Shown here piece by piece: positions 24,491-33,071 of a stretch of 64,000 nucleotides of DNA. A program made the translations under genes and the position numbers. Under the pieces are notes generated by a model, which saw only the letters and a program-made list of their open reading frames with translations, was not told where the DNA came from and did no database searches. Source of the DNA: DASYQD01 sp036005845 (GTDB taxonomy: Bacteria > Acidobacteriota > Thermoanaerobaculia > Multivoradales > JAIOJS01); contig DASYQD010000110.1 of assembly GCA_036005845.1 (NCBI GenBank), positions 1 to 64,000 of the forward strand, read 5' to 3'. The number at the start of each line of letters is the position of its first letter. Within the stretch, counting starts at the first letter, position 1.

Positions 24491-25801
24491 ATGCCTGACA
24501 GCAGCTCCGGTTTGGCTCCTCGCAGCACCGGCGCGGGCCTCGTCCGCGCCGTCGGCTTCTGGGGCCTGGTGGCGATGTGCATCAACGCCGTCGTCGGCAG
24601 CGGTGTCTTTCTCCTCCCGCGCGAGACGTACGAGTTGCTCGGGCCGTTCTCGCTGTGGGCGCCGGTGCTCTTCGCGGTGCCGGTGTTCGTGCTGGTGCTC
24701 TGCGTCGCCGCGGCGGCCAGCCACTTCCAGGAGCCGGGCGGTGCGTTCCTCTACGCGCGCACGGCGTTCGGCGACTTCGTCGGCTTCGAGACCGGGTGGA
24801 TGAACTGGCTGGCGCGGCTCACCTCTCTCGCCGCTCTCGCCAACGGCTTCGTCGTCTCGTTGGCGCGGCTCTGGCCGGCGGCGGCCGCGCCCGGCACGCG
24901 GGCCGCGCTGCTCATCGTCACCATCGGCGGGCTGGGCGTCGTCCACGCCGTCGGTGTGCGCTACGGCGCCGGCACGATCTACGCGTTCACGGCCGGCAAG
25001 GTGATCCCGCTCGTGATCTTCATCGTCATCGCGCTCGCGATGATGCCGAGCAATCCCATTCCAGCTTCGCTCACGCTGCCCGGCCCCGGCACGCACTGGA
25101 GCGAGGCCGCCCTCTTCATGCTCTTCGCCTACGCCGGCTTCGAGAACATGGGCGTGCCGGCCGGCGAGTACAAGGACCCGCGCCGCGACCTGCCGCTGGC
25201 GCTGCTCGTCGGCACCCTCTGCATCGCGATGCTCTACGCGCTGACGCAGCTCGCGGCGATGGCGGTGCTGCCCGACCTCGGCACCTCGCAGACGCCGATC
25301 GCCGACGCCGCCGGCGTGCTGCTCGGGCCGTGGGGCGCGGTGCTCGTCACCGTCGGCGCGCTGCTGTCGATGATGGGCACCAACTCGGGCACGGTGCTCG
25401 AGGGCTCGCGCATGCTCTACGCGCTGTCCATCGGGCGGCCGAGCTACCGCTGGATCAGCCGCGTGCACGAGCGCTTCCGCACGCCGCTCGTCGCCATCGC
25501 CGTGCACGTGGCCATCGCCATCCCGATGGCGATCGCCGGCAGCTTCGCCAAGCTGGCGTTGCTGTCGACGGTGGCGCGCATGACGACCTACCTCGTCACT
25601 TGCGCCGCGGTGCCGCGGCTCAGGAAGCGCGGCGACGGCACGTTCCGCATCCCGCTCGCGGTGGCGATCCTCGGCATCACCATCTCGGTGCTGCTCTTCG
25701 CGACGCTGCACTGGGTGAACTTGTTGGCGGCCGTCCTGGCGATCGCGCTCGGCGCACTGCTCTACTTAGTCGGCGGCAATCGGGGCGTCGAGGCCGCATG
25801 A
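24491..25801 (+). CDS. APC-superfamily amino acid permease
   Basis: A 436-residue polytopic protein with about 12 helices. The first helix contains MCINAVVGSGVFLLPRETYE, the substrate-binding GSG(V/I)F signature of amino acid-polyamine-organocation carriers. Helix 6 contains LFMLFAYAGFENMGVPAGE, the second half-helix site. It overlaps the beta-lactamase-like gene by 4 nt (ATGA), and the LD-carboxypeptidase gene follows 10 nt after that one. The substrate is therefore probably an amino acid or short peptide released from the cell wall, but this is contextual. Confidence 0.87.
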   Translation: MPDSSSGLAPRSTGAGLVRAVGFWGLVAMCINAVVGSGVFLLPRETYELLGPFSLWAPVLFAVPVFVLVLCVAAAASHFQEPGGAFLYARTAFGDFVGFETGWMNWLARLTSLAALANGFVVSLARLWPAAAAPGTRAALLIVTIGGLGVVHAVGVRYGAGTIYAFTAGKVIPLVIFIVIALAMMPSNPIPASLTLPGPGTHWSEAALFMLFAYAGFENMGVPAGEYKDPRRDLPLALLVGTLCIAMLYALTQLAAMAVLPDLGTSQTPIADAAGVLLGPWGAVLVTVGALLSMMGTNSGTVLEGSRMLYALSIGRPSYRWISRVHERFRTPLVAIAVHVAIAIPMAIAGSFAKLALLSTVARMTTYLVTCAAVPRLRKRGDGTFRIPLAVAILGITISVLLFATLHWVNLLAAVLAIALGALLYLVGGNRGVEAA

Positions 25802-27102
25802 CGCATCGTCGAATCACCGCCGCGCAGCGCCTCGCGCTCGCCACCGCTTTCGCCGGCGCGCTGCTGGCGATCGGTTGCGCCGGACGCAACGCGCGATCCG
25901 CCGCGCCGCCACCCGCGCCCACTCCGACGCCGCTGCCGCAAGCCACCGACGCCGAGCGCGGCGTGCTTCCCGACAGCGCGCTGCTCCGCCAGATGCTCGA
26001 AGCCGACGAGTCGCTGCGCCCGATGCTGGCCGACGCGCCGCGCCACCGCCTGCAGGTCGTGCTCGGCGTCGTCGAGGCACGACCGGGCGCACGCCCCATC
26101 CTGGTGCAACACGGCTTCCGCGCCGGCGCCGAGTACGTCTACCCGGCGAGCTCGGTGAAGCTCTTCGCCGCCGTCGCCGCGCTCGAGCGCCTGGCCGAGC
26201 TGCGGCGCGAGAGCGGGCTCGCCATCGACTTCGACACGCCGCTCGTCTACCAGCCGCTGTTCGCAGGCGATCAGGTCGAAGACAAGGACCCGTCGAACCT
26301 CGCCGGCGGCAAGATCACCGTCGCGCAGGAGATCCGCAAGATCTTCCTGGTCTCCGACAACGCTGCCTTCAATCACCTCTACGAGCTGGTCGGGCCCGAT
26401 CGCATCAACGCCAGCGCCGAGCGCGCCGGGCTGCCCGGCGTGCGCATCGTGCACCGCCTCTCGGAGCCGCACACGGCGGAAGAGAACCTGCGCACGCCGC
26501 GCATCGACTTCGCCGACAAGCGCTTCACCTGGTCACTGCCCGAGCGCACGGCCCAGCCGCTGCCGCCGGCGCCGGACATGCCGGGCTTGCGCGTCGGCGA
26601 CGCCTACCTCGACGGCGAAAAACGCGTCGAAGGGCCGCTCGACTTCGCGGCGAAGAACCGCGCGCCGCTGGCGGTGCTGCAGCGCGCGCTCTGCATGGTA
26701 GTGCGCCCCGACGTCGACTGCGGCGGCCCGGGCTTCGCGTTGAGCGAGGCCGACCGCGAGCTGCTGCTGCGCGCCATGCGGCGGCTGCCGCGCGAGTCGG
26801 TGAACCCGCGCGTCAGCCGCGAGGACCACCCGGACGCCTACGTCAAGTTCCTGCTCCCCGGCCTGCGCCGCGTCATGCCTGCCGTGCGCGTCTACGACAA
26901 GAGCGGCCAGGCCTACGGCTTCACGCTCGACAACGCCTGGGTCGTCGACGCCGGCACCAACAAGTCGTTCTTCCTCGCCGCGGCGCTCTACACCAACCAG
27001 GACGGCGTGCTCAACGACGACCTCTACGACTACGACACCGTCGCGCTGCCGACCCTCGCCGACGTCGCCGAGGCGGTGGCGCGCGGCATGGCGGCTCGCT
27101 AG
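25798..27102 (+). CDS. Class A beta-lactamase-like serine hydrolase, probable lipoprotein
   Basis: A 434-residue exported protein. The signal ends in a lipobox (LLAIGCAG), followed by a Pro-rich linker (about 33-50). The three marks of the serine beta-lactamase/DD-peptidase fold are present: S118-S-V-K121, S186-D-N188 and K368-S-G370. The distances are larger than in true class A enzymes (about 290 residues), with an insert between SDN and KSG (about 190-360). It is sandwiched between an amino acid permease and an LD-carboxypeptidase, so a wall-peptide hydrolase is more likely than a dedicated antibiotic-resistance enzyme. It is translationally coupled to the permease. Confidence 0.83.
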   Translation: MTHRRITAAQRLALATAFAGALLAIGCAGRNARSAAPPPAPTPTPLPQATDAERGVLPDSALLRQMLEADESLRPMLADAPRHRLQVVLGVVEARPGARPILVQHGFRAGAEYVYPASSVKLFAAVAALERLAELRRESGLAIDFDTPLVYQPLFAGDQVEDKDPSNLAGGKITVAQEIRKIFLVSDNAAFNHLYELVGPDRINASAERAGLPGVRIVHRLSEPHTAEENLRTPRIDFADKRFTWSLPERTAQPLPPAPDMPGLRVGDAYLDGEKRVEGPLDFAAKNRAPLAVLQRALCMVVRPDVDCGGPGFALSEADRELLLRAMRRLPRESVNPRVSREDHPDAYVKFLLPGLRRVMPAVRVYDKSGQAYGFTLDNAWVVDAGTNKSFFLAAALYTNQDGVLNDDLYDYDTVALPTLADVAEAVARGMAAR

Positions 27103-27105
27103 GCT
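27100..27105 (+). promoter_or_regulatory. -10-like hexamer before the LD-carboxypeptidase gene
   Basis: TAGGCT is 7 nt before ATG 27113, but its TAG is also the stop codon of the preceding gene and no -35 is seen. It may be an internal promoter or coincidence. Confidence 0.25.
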
Positions 27106-27112
27106 CCGCTGC

Positions 27113-28210
27113 ATGGCGAGGGAGCGACTCAGCCGCCGCCGCTTCGGCCAGCTCCTCGCGCTCGGCGGCGCCGCGGCCGCCGCGTCGCCGGTCACCGCCT
27201 GTGCCTCGATGCGCGCTCCCGCAGCCGCGCCGGCGGTCGCCGCGCCGCGAACGAAGGGACGCCCTCCGCTCCTCAAGCCGCGCCACCTCTCCGAAGGCGA
27301 CACCGTCGGCCTCATCCTCCCTGCCTCGCAGGCGTTCGAGGCGAGCACCGTCGACCTCGCCGTCGACCAGCTCGGCGCGATGGGCTTCCACGTCAAGGTC
27401 GGCGCGCACGCGAAGAGCAAGCACGGCTACCTCGCCGGCACCGACGCCGAACGCGCCGCCGACCTGATGGCGGCGTTCACCGACCCCGAGGTCGCCGCCG
27501 TCGTCTGCTTCAAGGGCGGCTGGGGCACGCCGCGCATCCTGCCGCTGCTCGACTTCGCCGCTATCCGCGCCAATCCCAAACCGTTCGTCGGCTACAGCGA
27601 CGTCACCGCGCTGCTCAACGCCATCCACCAGGAGACCGGCCTCGTCACCTTCCACGGTCCCATGGCCGGCTCCAACCTGCGCCCCTTCAACCGCGAAGGC
27701 CTGCACCGCGCCCTGATGTCGACCGAGCCCATCGGCACGCTCTCGAACCCGCCGAAAGACGACGACGAGCTGGTGCCGCGCAGCTACCGCATCGTCACCC
27801 TCACGCCGGGCCAGGCCACCGGCCGCGTCGTCGGCGGCAACCTCACGCTCGTCGCCGCCCTCATGGGCACGCCTTGGGAGGTCGACACCGACGGCGCCAT
27901 CCTGCTCCTCGAAGACGTCGAGGAAGAGCTCTACCGCATCGACCGCCTCCTCACCCAGCTCGCCCTGGGCGGCAAGCTCGCCGCCGCCAAAGCCATCGCT
28001 TTCGGCTACTGCACCGACTGCACCGTCGAAGGCCCGAGCCTGAGCCTCGAAGAGCTTCTCGCCGACCACATCGGCCGCCTCGGTATTCCCGCGATCGCCG
28101 GCCTCGCCTTCGGCCACCGCGAGAAGGTGCTGACGATCCCGATCGGCCTCACGGGAACGCTCGATGCAACTGCCGGGACTTTGAGCTTCGACGAAGCCGC
28201 CGTCACCTGA
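27113..28210 (+). CDS. LD-carboxypeptidase (peptidase family S66), probable Tat substrate
   Basis: A 365-residue S66-family peptidase. The N-terminus has a twin-arginine signal (SRRRFGQLLALGG), followed by a Cys that could be lipidated. The nucleophile is Ser162 in VGYSDVTALL. The Glu-containing LLLEDVEEELYRIDRLLTQL and the His in LAFGHREKV complete the Ser-Glu-His triad. S66 enzymes remove the terminal D-alanine from muropeptide tetrapeptides; the E. coli enzyme LdcA is cytoplasmic, whereas this one appears exported. It lies 10 nt after the beta-lactamase-like gene in a likely wall-recycling operon. Confidence 0.9.
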   Translation: MARERLSRRRFGQLLALGGAAAAASPVTACASMRAPAAAPAVAAPRTKGRPPLLKPRHLSEGDTVGLILPASQAFEASTVDLAVDQLGAMGFHVKVGAHAKSKHGYLAGTDAERAADLMAAFTDPEVAAVVCFKGGWGTPRILPLLDFAAIRANPKPFVGYSDVTALLNAIHQETGLVTFHGPMAGSNLRPFNREGLHRALMSTEPIGTLSNPPKDDDELVPRSYRIVTLTPGQATGRVVGGNLTLVAALMGTPWEVDTDGAILLLEDVEEELYRIDRLLTQLALGGKLAAAKAIAFGYCTDCTVEGPSLSLEELLADHIGRLGIPAIAGLAFGHREKVLTIPIGLTGTLDATAGTLSFDEAAVT

Positions 28211-28263
28211 CACCAGCTTCGATCGGCCCGCTCGAAGCCCAAGCGCGCGATTGAGCACCATCC

Positions 28264-28399
28264 GCGGTTGCGCTCGGCGGCGCCGCCAACGGGGCGCGCC
28301 GGTCGGAGGGCTCCCACCGCGCGCAGCGAAGCGAGCACGGTGGGATACCGACCGGCAGGCGGGGACCACGAAGGCGGCGCCGCCGAAATGCGCAACCGC
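28264..28399. repeat. Nested palindromic intergenic element
   Basis: Most of the 249-bp gap between the LD-carboxypeptidase and cytochrome genes is a nested inverted repeat. The arms are 28264-28273 with 28390-28399, 28276-28287 with 28373-28384, 28298-28306 with 28348-28356, and 28312-28319 with 28338-28345. All are exact matches, closing on a loop rich in GCGAAGCGAGC. No plausible gene lies here. Confidence 0.75.
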
Positions 28400-28445
28400 C
28401 TCAGGTCGACGCGCTCTCGCGCTGGCGATGACGCCGAACTTCGTC

Positions 28446-28451
28446 GATAAT
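28446..28451 (+). promoter_or_regulatory. -10-like hexamer before the cytochrome gene
   Basis: GATAAT ends 8 nt before the GTG start at 28460; there is no Shine-Dalgarno sequence and no clear -35. Confidence 0.4.
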
Positions 28452-28459
28452 CCCGCCAC

Positions 28460-30190
28460 GTGATCCGACGGTCCTCCGCGATTGCCTTCTCACTCATCGT
28501 GGTGTGCGCGGTCGCGCTGCGCGCGGACATCTCCGGTTTCGTCCTCGACAGCACCACGAGCACCGGCATCGCCGGCGCCCGCGTCCACGTTCGCGCCGAC
28601 CTGTCGACCTCCGTCTTCACCCAAGCCGACGGCAGCTTCACGCTCGCCGTCGATCCCCTGGTGCCCATCGAGATCGCCGCCTCGGTGCCCTACAACCGCG
28701 CCGCGGCGATCAACTACCTGATCGCCGGCAACTTCGCCAGCAACGGCGACACCGGCGTCAACATCTTCCTCGACCGCCTGCCCACCGCCGAAGACCCCGA
28801 TTACGTGCCCGCCTCGGCCGCCAAGAACTGCGGCACCTGCCACACGCCGGTCTACCCGCAGTGGGCCGGCTCCAACCACGCCGGCACGGCGCGCAACGCC
28901 TGGGTGATGGACCTCTACTCGGGCAACGGCACCGCCGGCGGCAACAACGGCTACGTCTTCCGCGACACCCACGCCGCCGGCGAGACCGGCTTCTGCTCCG
29001 CCTGCCACGCGCCGATGGCCGAGGTGCGCGACCCCGGCAACGTCTACCTCGACGAGGTGAGCGAGAAGGGCGCGCTCGAAGGCGTCAACTGCGTCACCTG
29101 CCACCAGCTCGACTCGGTCGACGGCAGCCCCGCTCACTTGAACGACCTCCACCTGCTCGGCAAGGCCACCTACCGCTTCCCCGCGGGCCAGGGCTCGCCC
29201 GACCAGTTCGTGTGGGGACCGCTGAGCGACGTCACCTTCAAGGGGATGCGCGCCTCGCACTCGCCGCTCCACAAGGAGTCGCTGCTCTGCGCCTCCTGCC
29301 ACCAATACAACCGCCCCGGCAACGGCGTCGCCGGCCAGCACACCTACACCGAGTGGCTGGCGTCGTCGTACGCGGTGCCGGGGCCGAGCTATCGCACCTG
29401 CCAGGACTGCCACATGCCGCCGGCCACGGACGGCATCGGGCGGCTCTGCATCTTCCTCGACTCTGACCGGCCGGGCGACCAGCGGCGCCAGCACACCTTC
29501 ATCGGCTCGACGCCGGAGATGCTGCAGAACAACATCTCGCTCTTGGCGAGCGCGTCGGAGGTCGGACCAGGCCGCATCCGCGTCAGCGCCGACGTCGAGA
29601 ACTTCGGCGCCGGCCACTCCTTCCCCACCGGCGTGGCGATCCGCAACGCGCTGCTCGTCGTCACCGCCACCTGGAACGGCCAGGAGCTCCCCCAGGCCGC
29701 CGGCCCGACGATCCCGTTCTGGGGCAGCGACGACGTGCCCGGCGACCAGCCGGGCGACTACGCGGGGCACGCCGGCAAGGGCTTCGCGAAGGTGCTCGAG
29801 GGCCGCATCGACGGCGCAGGCCCGACGGTGCGGCCGGTGCTCTTCATCGACGCCGAGAACGTCTTCTCCGACACCGAGATCCCGTCGGGCGCCACCGACA
29901 ACACGACGGTCGAGTTCCAACTACCGCCCGAAGCGCCGGCGGGCGCCGTCGTCGACGTCGAAGCGAAGCTGCTCTACCGCCGCGCCTTCCGTGCCCTGCA
30001 AGTCACCAAGGGCTGGACGCAGAGCGCGCACGGCGGCCCGATCGAGATCGAGGTGGCGCGGCGAACGCTGCAGGTCAAGTCGCAGGGCGGCGCGGCCACC
30101 GACGTGCCCGCGGCAGGCACGGCCGGTCTGCTCGCGCTGGCGATCACCCTGGCTGCCGCCGGGGCCTGGCTGGTAGCCCGCCGCCGTTAG
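28460..30190 (+). CDS. Exported pentaheme cytochrome c-type protein with C-terminal membrane anchor
   Basis: A 576-residue protein. A Sec signal (about 1-22) is followed by a short carboxypeptidase-regulatory-like beta domain (ISGFVLDSTTSTGIAGARVH, about 24-43 onward). Five heme-binding CxxCH motifs occur between about residues 125 and 320: CGTCH, CSACH, CVTCH, CASCH and CQDCH, the last followed by MPP as in cytochrome c-554-type proteins. A beta-rich region without hemes follows. The end is VPAAGTAGLLALAITLAAAGAWLVARRR in two parts: a Pro/Gly motif, a membrane helix and a final RRR, resembling IPTL/PEP-CTERM-type sorting tails. A role in periplasmic or surface electron transfer is likely; partner unknown. 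Confidence 0.88.
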   Translation: MIRRSSAIAFSLIVVCAVALRADISGFVLDSTTSTGIAGARVHVRADLSTSVFTQADGSFTLAVDPLVPIEIAASVPYNRAAAINYLIAGNFASNGDTGVNIFLDRLPTAEDPDYVPASAAKNCGTCHTPVYPQWAGSNHAGTARNAWVMDLYSGNGTAGGNNGYVFRDTHAAGETGFCSACHAPMAEVRDPGNVYLDEVSEKGALEGVNCVTCHQLDSVDGSPAHLNDLHLLGKATYRFPAGQGSPDQFVWGPLSDVTFKGMRASHSPLHKESLLCASCHQYNRPGNGVAGQHTYTEWLASSYAVPGPSYRTCQDCHMPPATDGIGRLCIFLDSDRPGDQRRQHTFIGSTPEMLQNNISLLASASEVGPGRIRVSADVENFGAGHSFPTGVAIRNALLVVTATWNGQELPQAAGPTIPFWGSDDVPGDQPGDYAGHAGKGFAKVLEGRIDGAGPTVRPVLFIDAENVFSDTEIPSGATDNTTVEFQLPPEAPAGAVVDVEAKLLYRRAFRALQVTKGWTQSAHGGPIEIEVARRTLQVKSQGGAATDVPAAGTAGLLALAITLAAAGAWLVARRR

Positions 30191-30197
30191 GCCGCTT

Positions 30198-30947
30198 CTA
30201 GGGCGCAGGCTCAGGCGCCTGCTCGACCGCGCGGGCTTCCGCCACCAGCTGCTGAATCGCCTCGGCCTGGAAGCCGCGAATCACACGCGAACCGCGCACG
30301 AGCACCGGCACACGGGTGGTGCCGGTGAGCCGCAGGAGCTCATCGTCGGCGCCCGGCGTGTGCTCGGTGTCCTTCTCGATAAAGCTGACTCCGAGGAACG
30401 CCAGCAACTGGCGCTCCTTCTTGCACCAGGGGCACCAGCTGGTGCCATAGAGAACGAATTGCGCCCGCGATGCCCCGGCCTTGGCAGCGGCGATCGCCGC
30501 CGGGTCGGCGCTGGCGACGTCGCCGTCGTGCAGCACGAGGACGGCGGGTGCGCCGGTGGCGCGCGCCCTCTTCAACGACGCCGCGGCGGCGGCGATCGGC
30601 GACGATGCGGCGCCTTCCGCGGCGGCGGACATCTTGCCCTTCGCATCGTCGGCGGCCGCGCGCTTGACGGCTTCGGCGGTCGCCGCGTTGCTGGCGTCGA
30701 CGTCGACGTCGACGAGCCGCAGCGTGCGCAACGCGTCCGCCTCGTCGTGGAACCGCACCACCTTGCCATCGACGCTCCAAGGACCACGCGTCACCAAGCT
30801 GGTGCCGTCGCGGGTCACCAGCACGTCGGCGCGGGCGGCGCCGGCGATGAGCATGAGGGCGGCGCAGGCGGCGAGCGGAGCTCGGCGGAGCCGGCGCCCA
30901 CAGCCGGCCGCCTGCCACGCGCGGCGATCACCCTCGTCCCAGCTCAC
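30198..30947 (-). CDS. Exported protein with thioredoxin/glutaredoxin-like domain
   Basis: About 249 residues from GTG 30947. A basic N-region and hydrophobic segment ending GAARAD (about 25-41) form a signal peptide. A DUF4124-like strand region (VLVTRDGTSLVTRGPWSVDG) and an Ala/Lys-rich middle follow. From about 165 a glutaredoxin fold appears with the redox motif WCPWC (YGTSWCPWCKKERQLLAFLG) and the substrate-loop TTRVPVLVRGSRVIRGF. Longer upstream starts would run into the divergent GCS2 gene, so the internal GTG is preferred. The likely role is periplasmic thiol-disulfide exchange. It converges on the cytochrome gene 8 nt away, so heme-related redox work is conceivable. Confidence 0.8.
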   Translation of the reverse strand: MSWDEGDRRAWQAAGCGRRLRRAPLAACAALMLIAGAARADVLVTRDGTSLVTRGPWSVDGKVVRFHDEADALRTLRLVDVDVDASNAATAEAVKRAAADDAKGKMSAAAEGAASSPIAAAAASLKRARATGAPAVLVLHDGDVASADPAAIAAAKAGASRAQFVLYGTSWCPWCKKERQLLAFLGVSFIEKDTEHTPGADDELLRLTGTTRVPVLVRGSRVIRGFQAEAIQQLVAEARAVEQAPEPAP

Positions 30948-30960
30948 GGTGAATGGAAGC

Positions 30961-30966
30961 AGCCTA
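30961..30966 (-). promoter_or_regulatory. -10-like hexamer before the glutaredoxin-like gene
   Basis: On the minus strand TAGGCT lies 13 nt before GTG 30947. It faces the GCS2 promoter hexamer at 31011-31016. Confidence 0.3.
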
Positions 30967-31010
30967 CACCCACCGCCGCCCCGCCGCCAAGTGACGATGA
31001 CGGCCTGCGT

Positions 31011-31016
31011 TAGACT
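31011..31016 (+). promoter_or_regulatory. -10-like hexamer before the GCS2-CBS gene
   Basis: TAGACT lies 10 nt before ATG 31027; no Shine-Dalgarno sequence is present. Confidence 0.4.
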
Positions 31017-31026
31017 GCCGCCCAGC

Positions 31027-33006
31027 ATGGGCAGCCACGACATCGAACGCGAGCTCGACGCCGAACGGCTGCGCCAGTTCACGCGCAAGCTGCTCACCGA
31101 TCTGCGCGCCATCGAGCGGATGCTCGAGGGCGGCGCCATCGAGTCGGGCGTGCGCCGGATCGGTGCCGAGCAGGAGCTGTTCCTCGTCAATCAGCGCTGG
31201 GGCGCGGCGAACAACAACCTCGAGATCCTCGCCGACTTGGCCGACGACGACCACTTCACCACCGAGCTCGGCCGCTTCAACCTCGAGTTCAACCTCGACC
31301 CCATGATGTGGGGCGGCAACTGCCTGTCGCGGATGGAGGGACAGCTCGTCACGCTGCTCGACCGCGTGCGCGAGGCGGCCGGCAAGCACGGCACCAGCGT
31401 GGTGATGACCGGCATCCTGCCGACGCTCGAGAAGGCGGACCTGACGCTCGACAACATGACGCCCAAGCCGCGCTACTTCGCCCTCAACGAGGCGATGACG
31501 CGGCTGCGCGGCGGTGCCTACATCTTCCACCTTAAGGGTCAGGACGAGCTCAAGCTCAGCCACGACTCGGTGATGCTGGAGGCGTGCAACACCAGCTTCC
31601 AGGTGCACTTCCAGACCGGGCCCGAGGAGTTCGCGCGGCTCTACAACATCGCGCAGGCGGTGGCGGCGCCGGTGCTCGCGGCAGCCACCAACTCGCCGCT
31701 GCTCTTCGGCAAACGCTTGTGGCGCGAGACGCGCATCGCGCTCTTCCAGCAGTCGGTCGACACGCGGGCCACGGGAGCGACCTCGCACTTGCGCGAGCAG
31801 AGCCCGCGCGTGCGCTTCGGCCGTGGCTGGGTCGACGAGTCGGTGATGGAGATCTTCCAGGAGGACGTCTCGCGCTTCCGCGTGCTGCTCGCGGCCGACG
31901 TCGAAGAGGATCCGTTCCATGTCCTCGCCAAGGGCGGTGTGCCGACGCTGCAGGCGCTGCGGCTCTTCAACGGCACCATCTACCGCTGGAACCGGCCCTG
32001 CTACGGCATCTCCGAAGGCAAGCCGCACCTGCGCATCGAGAACCGCGTGCTGCCGGCGGGGCCGTCGATCGTCGACGAAGTCGCCAACGCCGCCTTCTGG
32101 CTCGGCCTGATGAGCGCCGTCTACGAGCAGCACCGCGACATCCGCCAAGTGCTTCAGTTCGACCAGGTGAAGGAGAACTTCGTCGCCGCGGCGCGGCTCG
32201 GCCTCGGCGCCCACCTCTGGTGGGTGGGGCACAAGGACGTGCCGGCGCGCGAGCTGCTGCTCGAGGAGCTCATCCCGCTGGCGCGGCACGGGCTGGAGCT
32301 GGGGAACCTCGACTCGGCGGACATCGACCGCTACCTCGGCGTGCTCGCCGAGCGCGTCGAAGCCGGCAAGAGCGGCAGCCAGTGGCTGCTCGACTCCTAC
32401 ACCGCGTCGCGCGACCAGGGCACGCGCGCCGAGCGGCTCGCCTCACTGGTGGCGGCGACGGTGTCGCGCCAGCGCGACGGCGCGCCGGTACACGAGTGGC
32501 CGCTGGCGGCGATCGAGGAGACCGGCGGCGGGCCGGCGCACTATCTCCAAGTGGGCCAGTTCATGACCACCGATCTCTTCACCGTCAACGCCGACGAGCT
32601 CGTCGACCTCGCGGCATCGATGATGGACTGGCGCAAGATCCGCCACGTGCCGGTCGAGGACGCGCAGCACCAGCTCGTCGGGCTGGTGACGCACCGCACC
32701 ATCCTGCGCCTCGTGGCGCGCGACCCCGGAGCGTTGGGCGGCAAGTCGGTGCCGGTGTCGCAGATCATGGAACGCAACCTCATCACCTGCGCGCCCAACA
32801 CGTCGACGCTCGAGGCGATCAACCTCATGCGCCTCCACAAGGTCGGCTGCCTGCCGGTCGTCGACCACGGCAAGCTCGTCGGCATCGTCACCGAGCGCGA
32901 CTTCATGAACGTCGCCGGGCAGCTCCTCGAAGCGGTGATGCAGGGCCGTGCGGCCGAAGTGCGGCCGCGGCCGGGCGAGTACGCCCGCGAGGGGACCGAC
33001 GACTGA
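31027..33006 (+). CDS. Glutamate-cysteine ligase (GCS2)-like enzyme fused to a CBS domain pair
   Basis: A 659-residue soluble protein. Residues 25-430 form a GCS2-family ATP-grasp-like carboxylate-amine ligase: RRIGAEQELFLVNQRWG carries the metal-binding Glu pair, FNLEFNLDP follows, and HFQTGPEEFARLYNIAQAVA is typical of the family. Residues 510-640 contain two CBS motifs (VGQFMTTDLFTVNADELVDL and ISQ-type VSQIMERNLITCAPNTSTLE), each with the GLV/GIVT strand. GCS2 enzymes join glutamate to cysteine or other amines. CBS pairs usually bind adenine nucleotides, so allosteric control by energy charge is likely. It is transcribed away from a thiol-redox protein, which fits a low-molecular-weight thiol role. 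The actual substrate is unproven. Confidence 0.85.
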   Translation: MGSHDIERELDAERLRQFTRKLLTDLRAIERMLEGGAIESGVRRIGAEQELFLVNQRWGAANNNLEILADLADDDHFTTELGRFNLEFNLDPMMWGGNCLSRMEGQLVTLLDRVREAAGKHGTSVVMTGILPTLEKADLTLDNMTPKPRYFALNEAMTRLRGGAYIFHLKGQDELKLSHDSVMLEACNTSFQVHFQTGPEEFARLYNIAQAVAAPVLAAATNSPLLFGKRLWRETRIALFQQSVDTRATGATSHLREQSPRVRFGRGWVDESVMEIFQEDVSRFRVLLAADVEEDPFHVLAKGGVPTLQALRLFNGTIYRWNRPCYGISEGKPHLRIENRVLPAGPSIVDEVANAAFWLGLMSAVYEQHRDIRQVLQFDQVKENFVAAARLGLGAHLWWVGHKDVPARELLLEELIPLARHGLELGNLDSADIDRYLGVLAERVEAGKSGSQWLLDSYTASRDQGTRAERLASLVAATVSRQRDGAPVHEWPLAAIEETGGGPAHYLQVGQFMTTDLFTVNADELVDLAASMMDWRKIRHVPVEDAQHQLVGLVTHRTILRLVARDPGALGGKSVPVSQIMERNLITCAPNTSTLEAINLMRLHKVGCLPVVDHGKLVGIVTERDFMNVAGQLLEAVMQGRAAEVRPRPGEYAREGTDD

Positions 33007-33050
33007 CGCGCTTGCGCCGATGATCGATGAGCTATCGCCGGTGCCCGGCG

Positions 33051-33071
33051 TGCTAGCATTTTGACAGCATC
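33051..33071 (+). promoter_or_regulatory. Promoter/operator of the toxin-antitoxin pair
   Basis: TGCTAGCAT (33051-33059) has the form of an extended -10 (TGnTAnnAT) and contains the perfect 8-bp palindrome TGCTAGCA. The antitoxin ATG is 12 nt further on with no Shine-Dalgarno sequence. Ribbon-helix-helix antitoxins bind short palindromes over their own promoter. Confidence 0.4.

Noticed and set aside
24577..27102. APC permease and beta-lactamase-like protein as one fusion
   Set aside because: The continuous frame before 25798 is only an alternative frame of the permease gene. The ATG at 25798 opens a proper lipoprotein signal.
28251..28463. Small plus-strand open frame before the cytochrome gene
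   Set aside because: It lies inside the nested palindrome, lacks a ribosome site and its product has no similarity I recognise.
30948..31190. Longer N-terminus for the glutaredoxin-like gene
   Set aside because: It would run into the divergent GCS2 gene, and the residues added before the signal peptide look random; GTG 30947 fits better.
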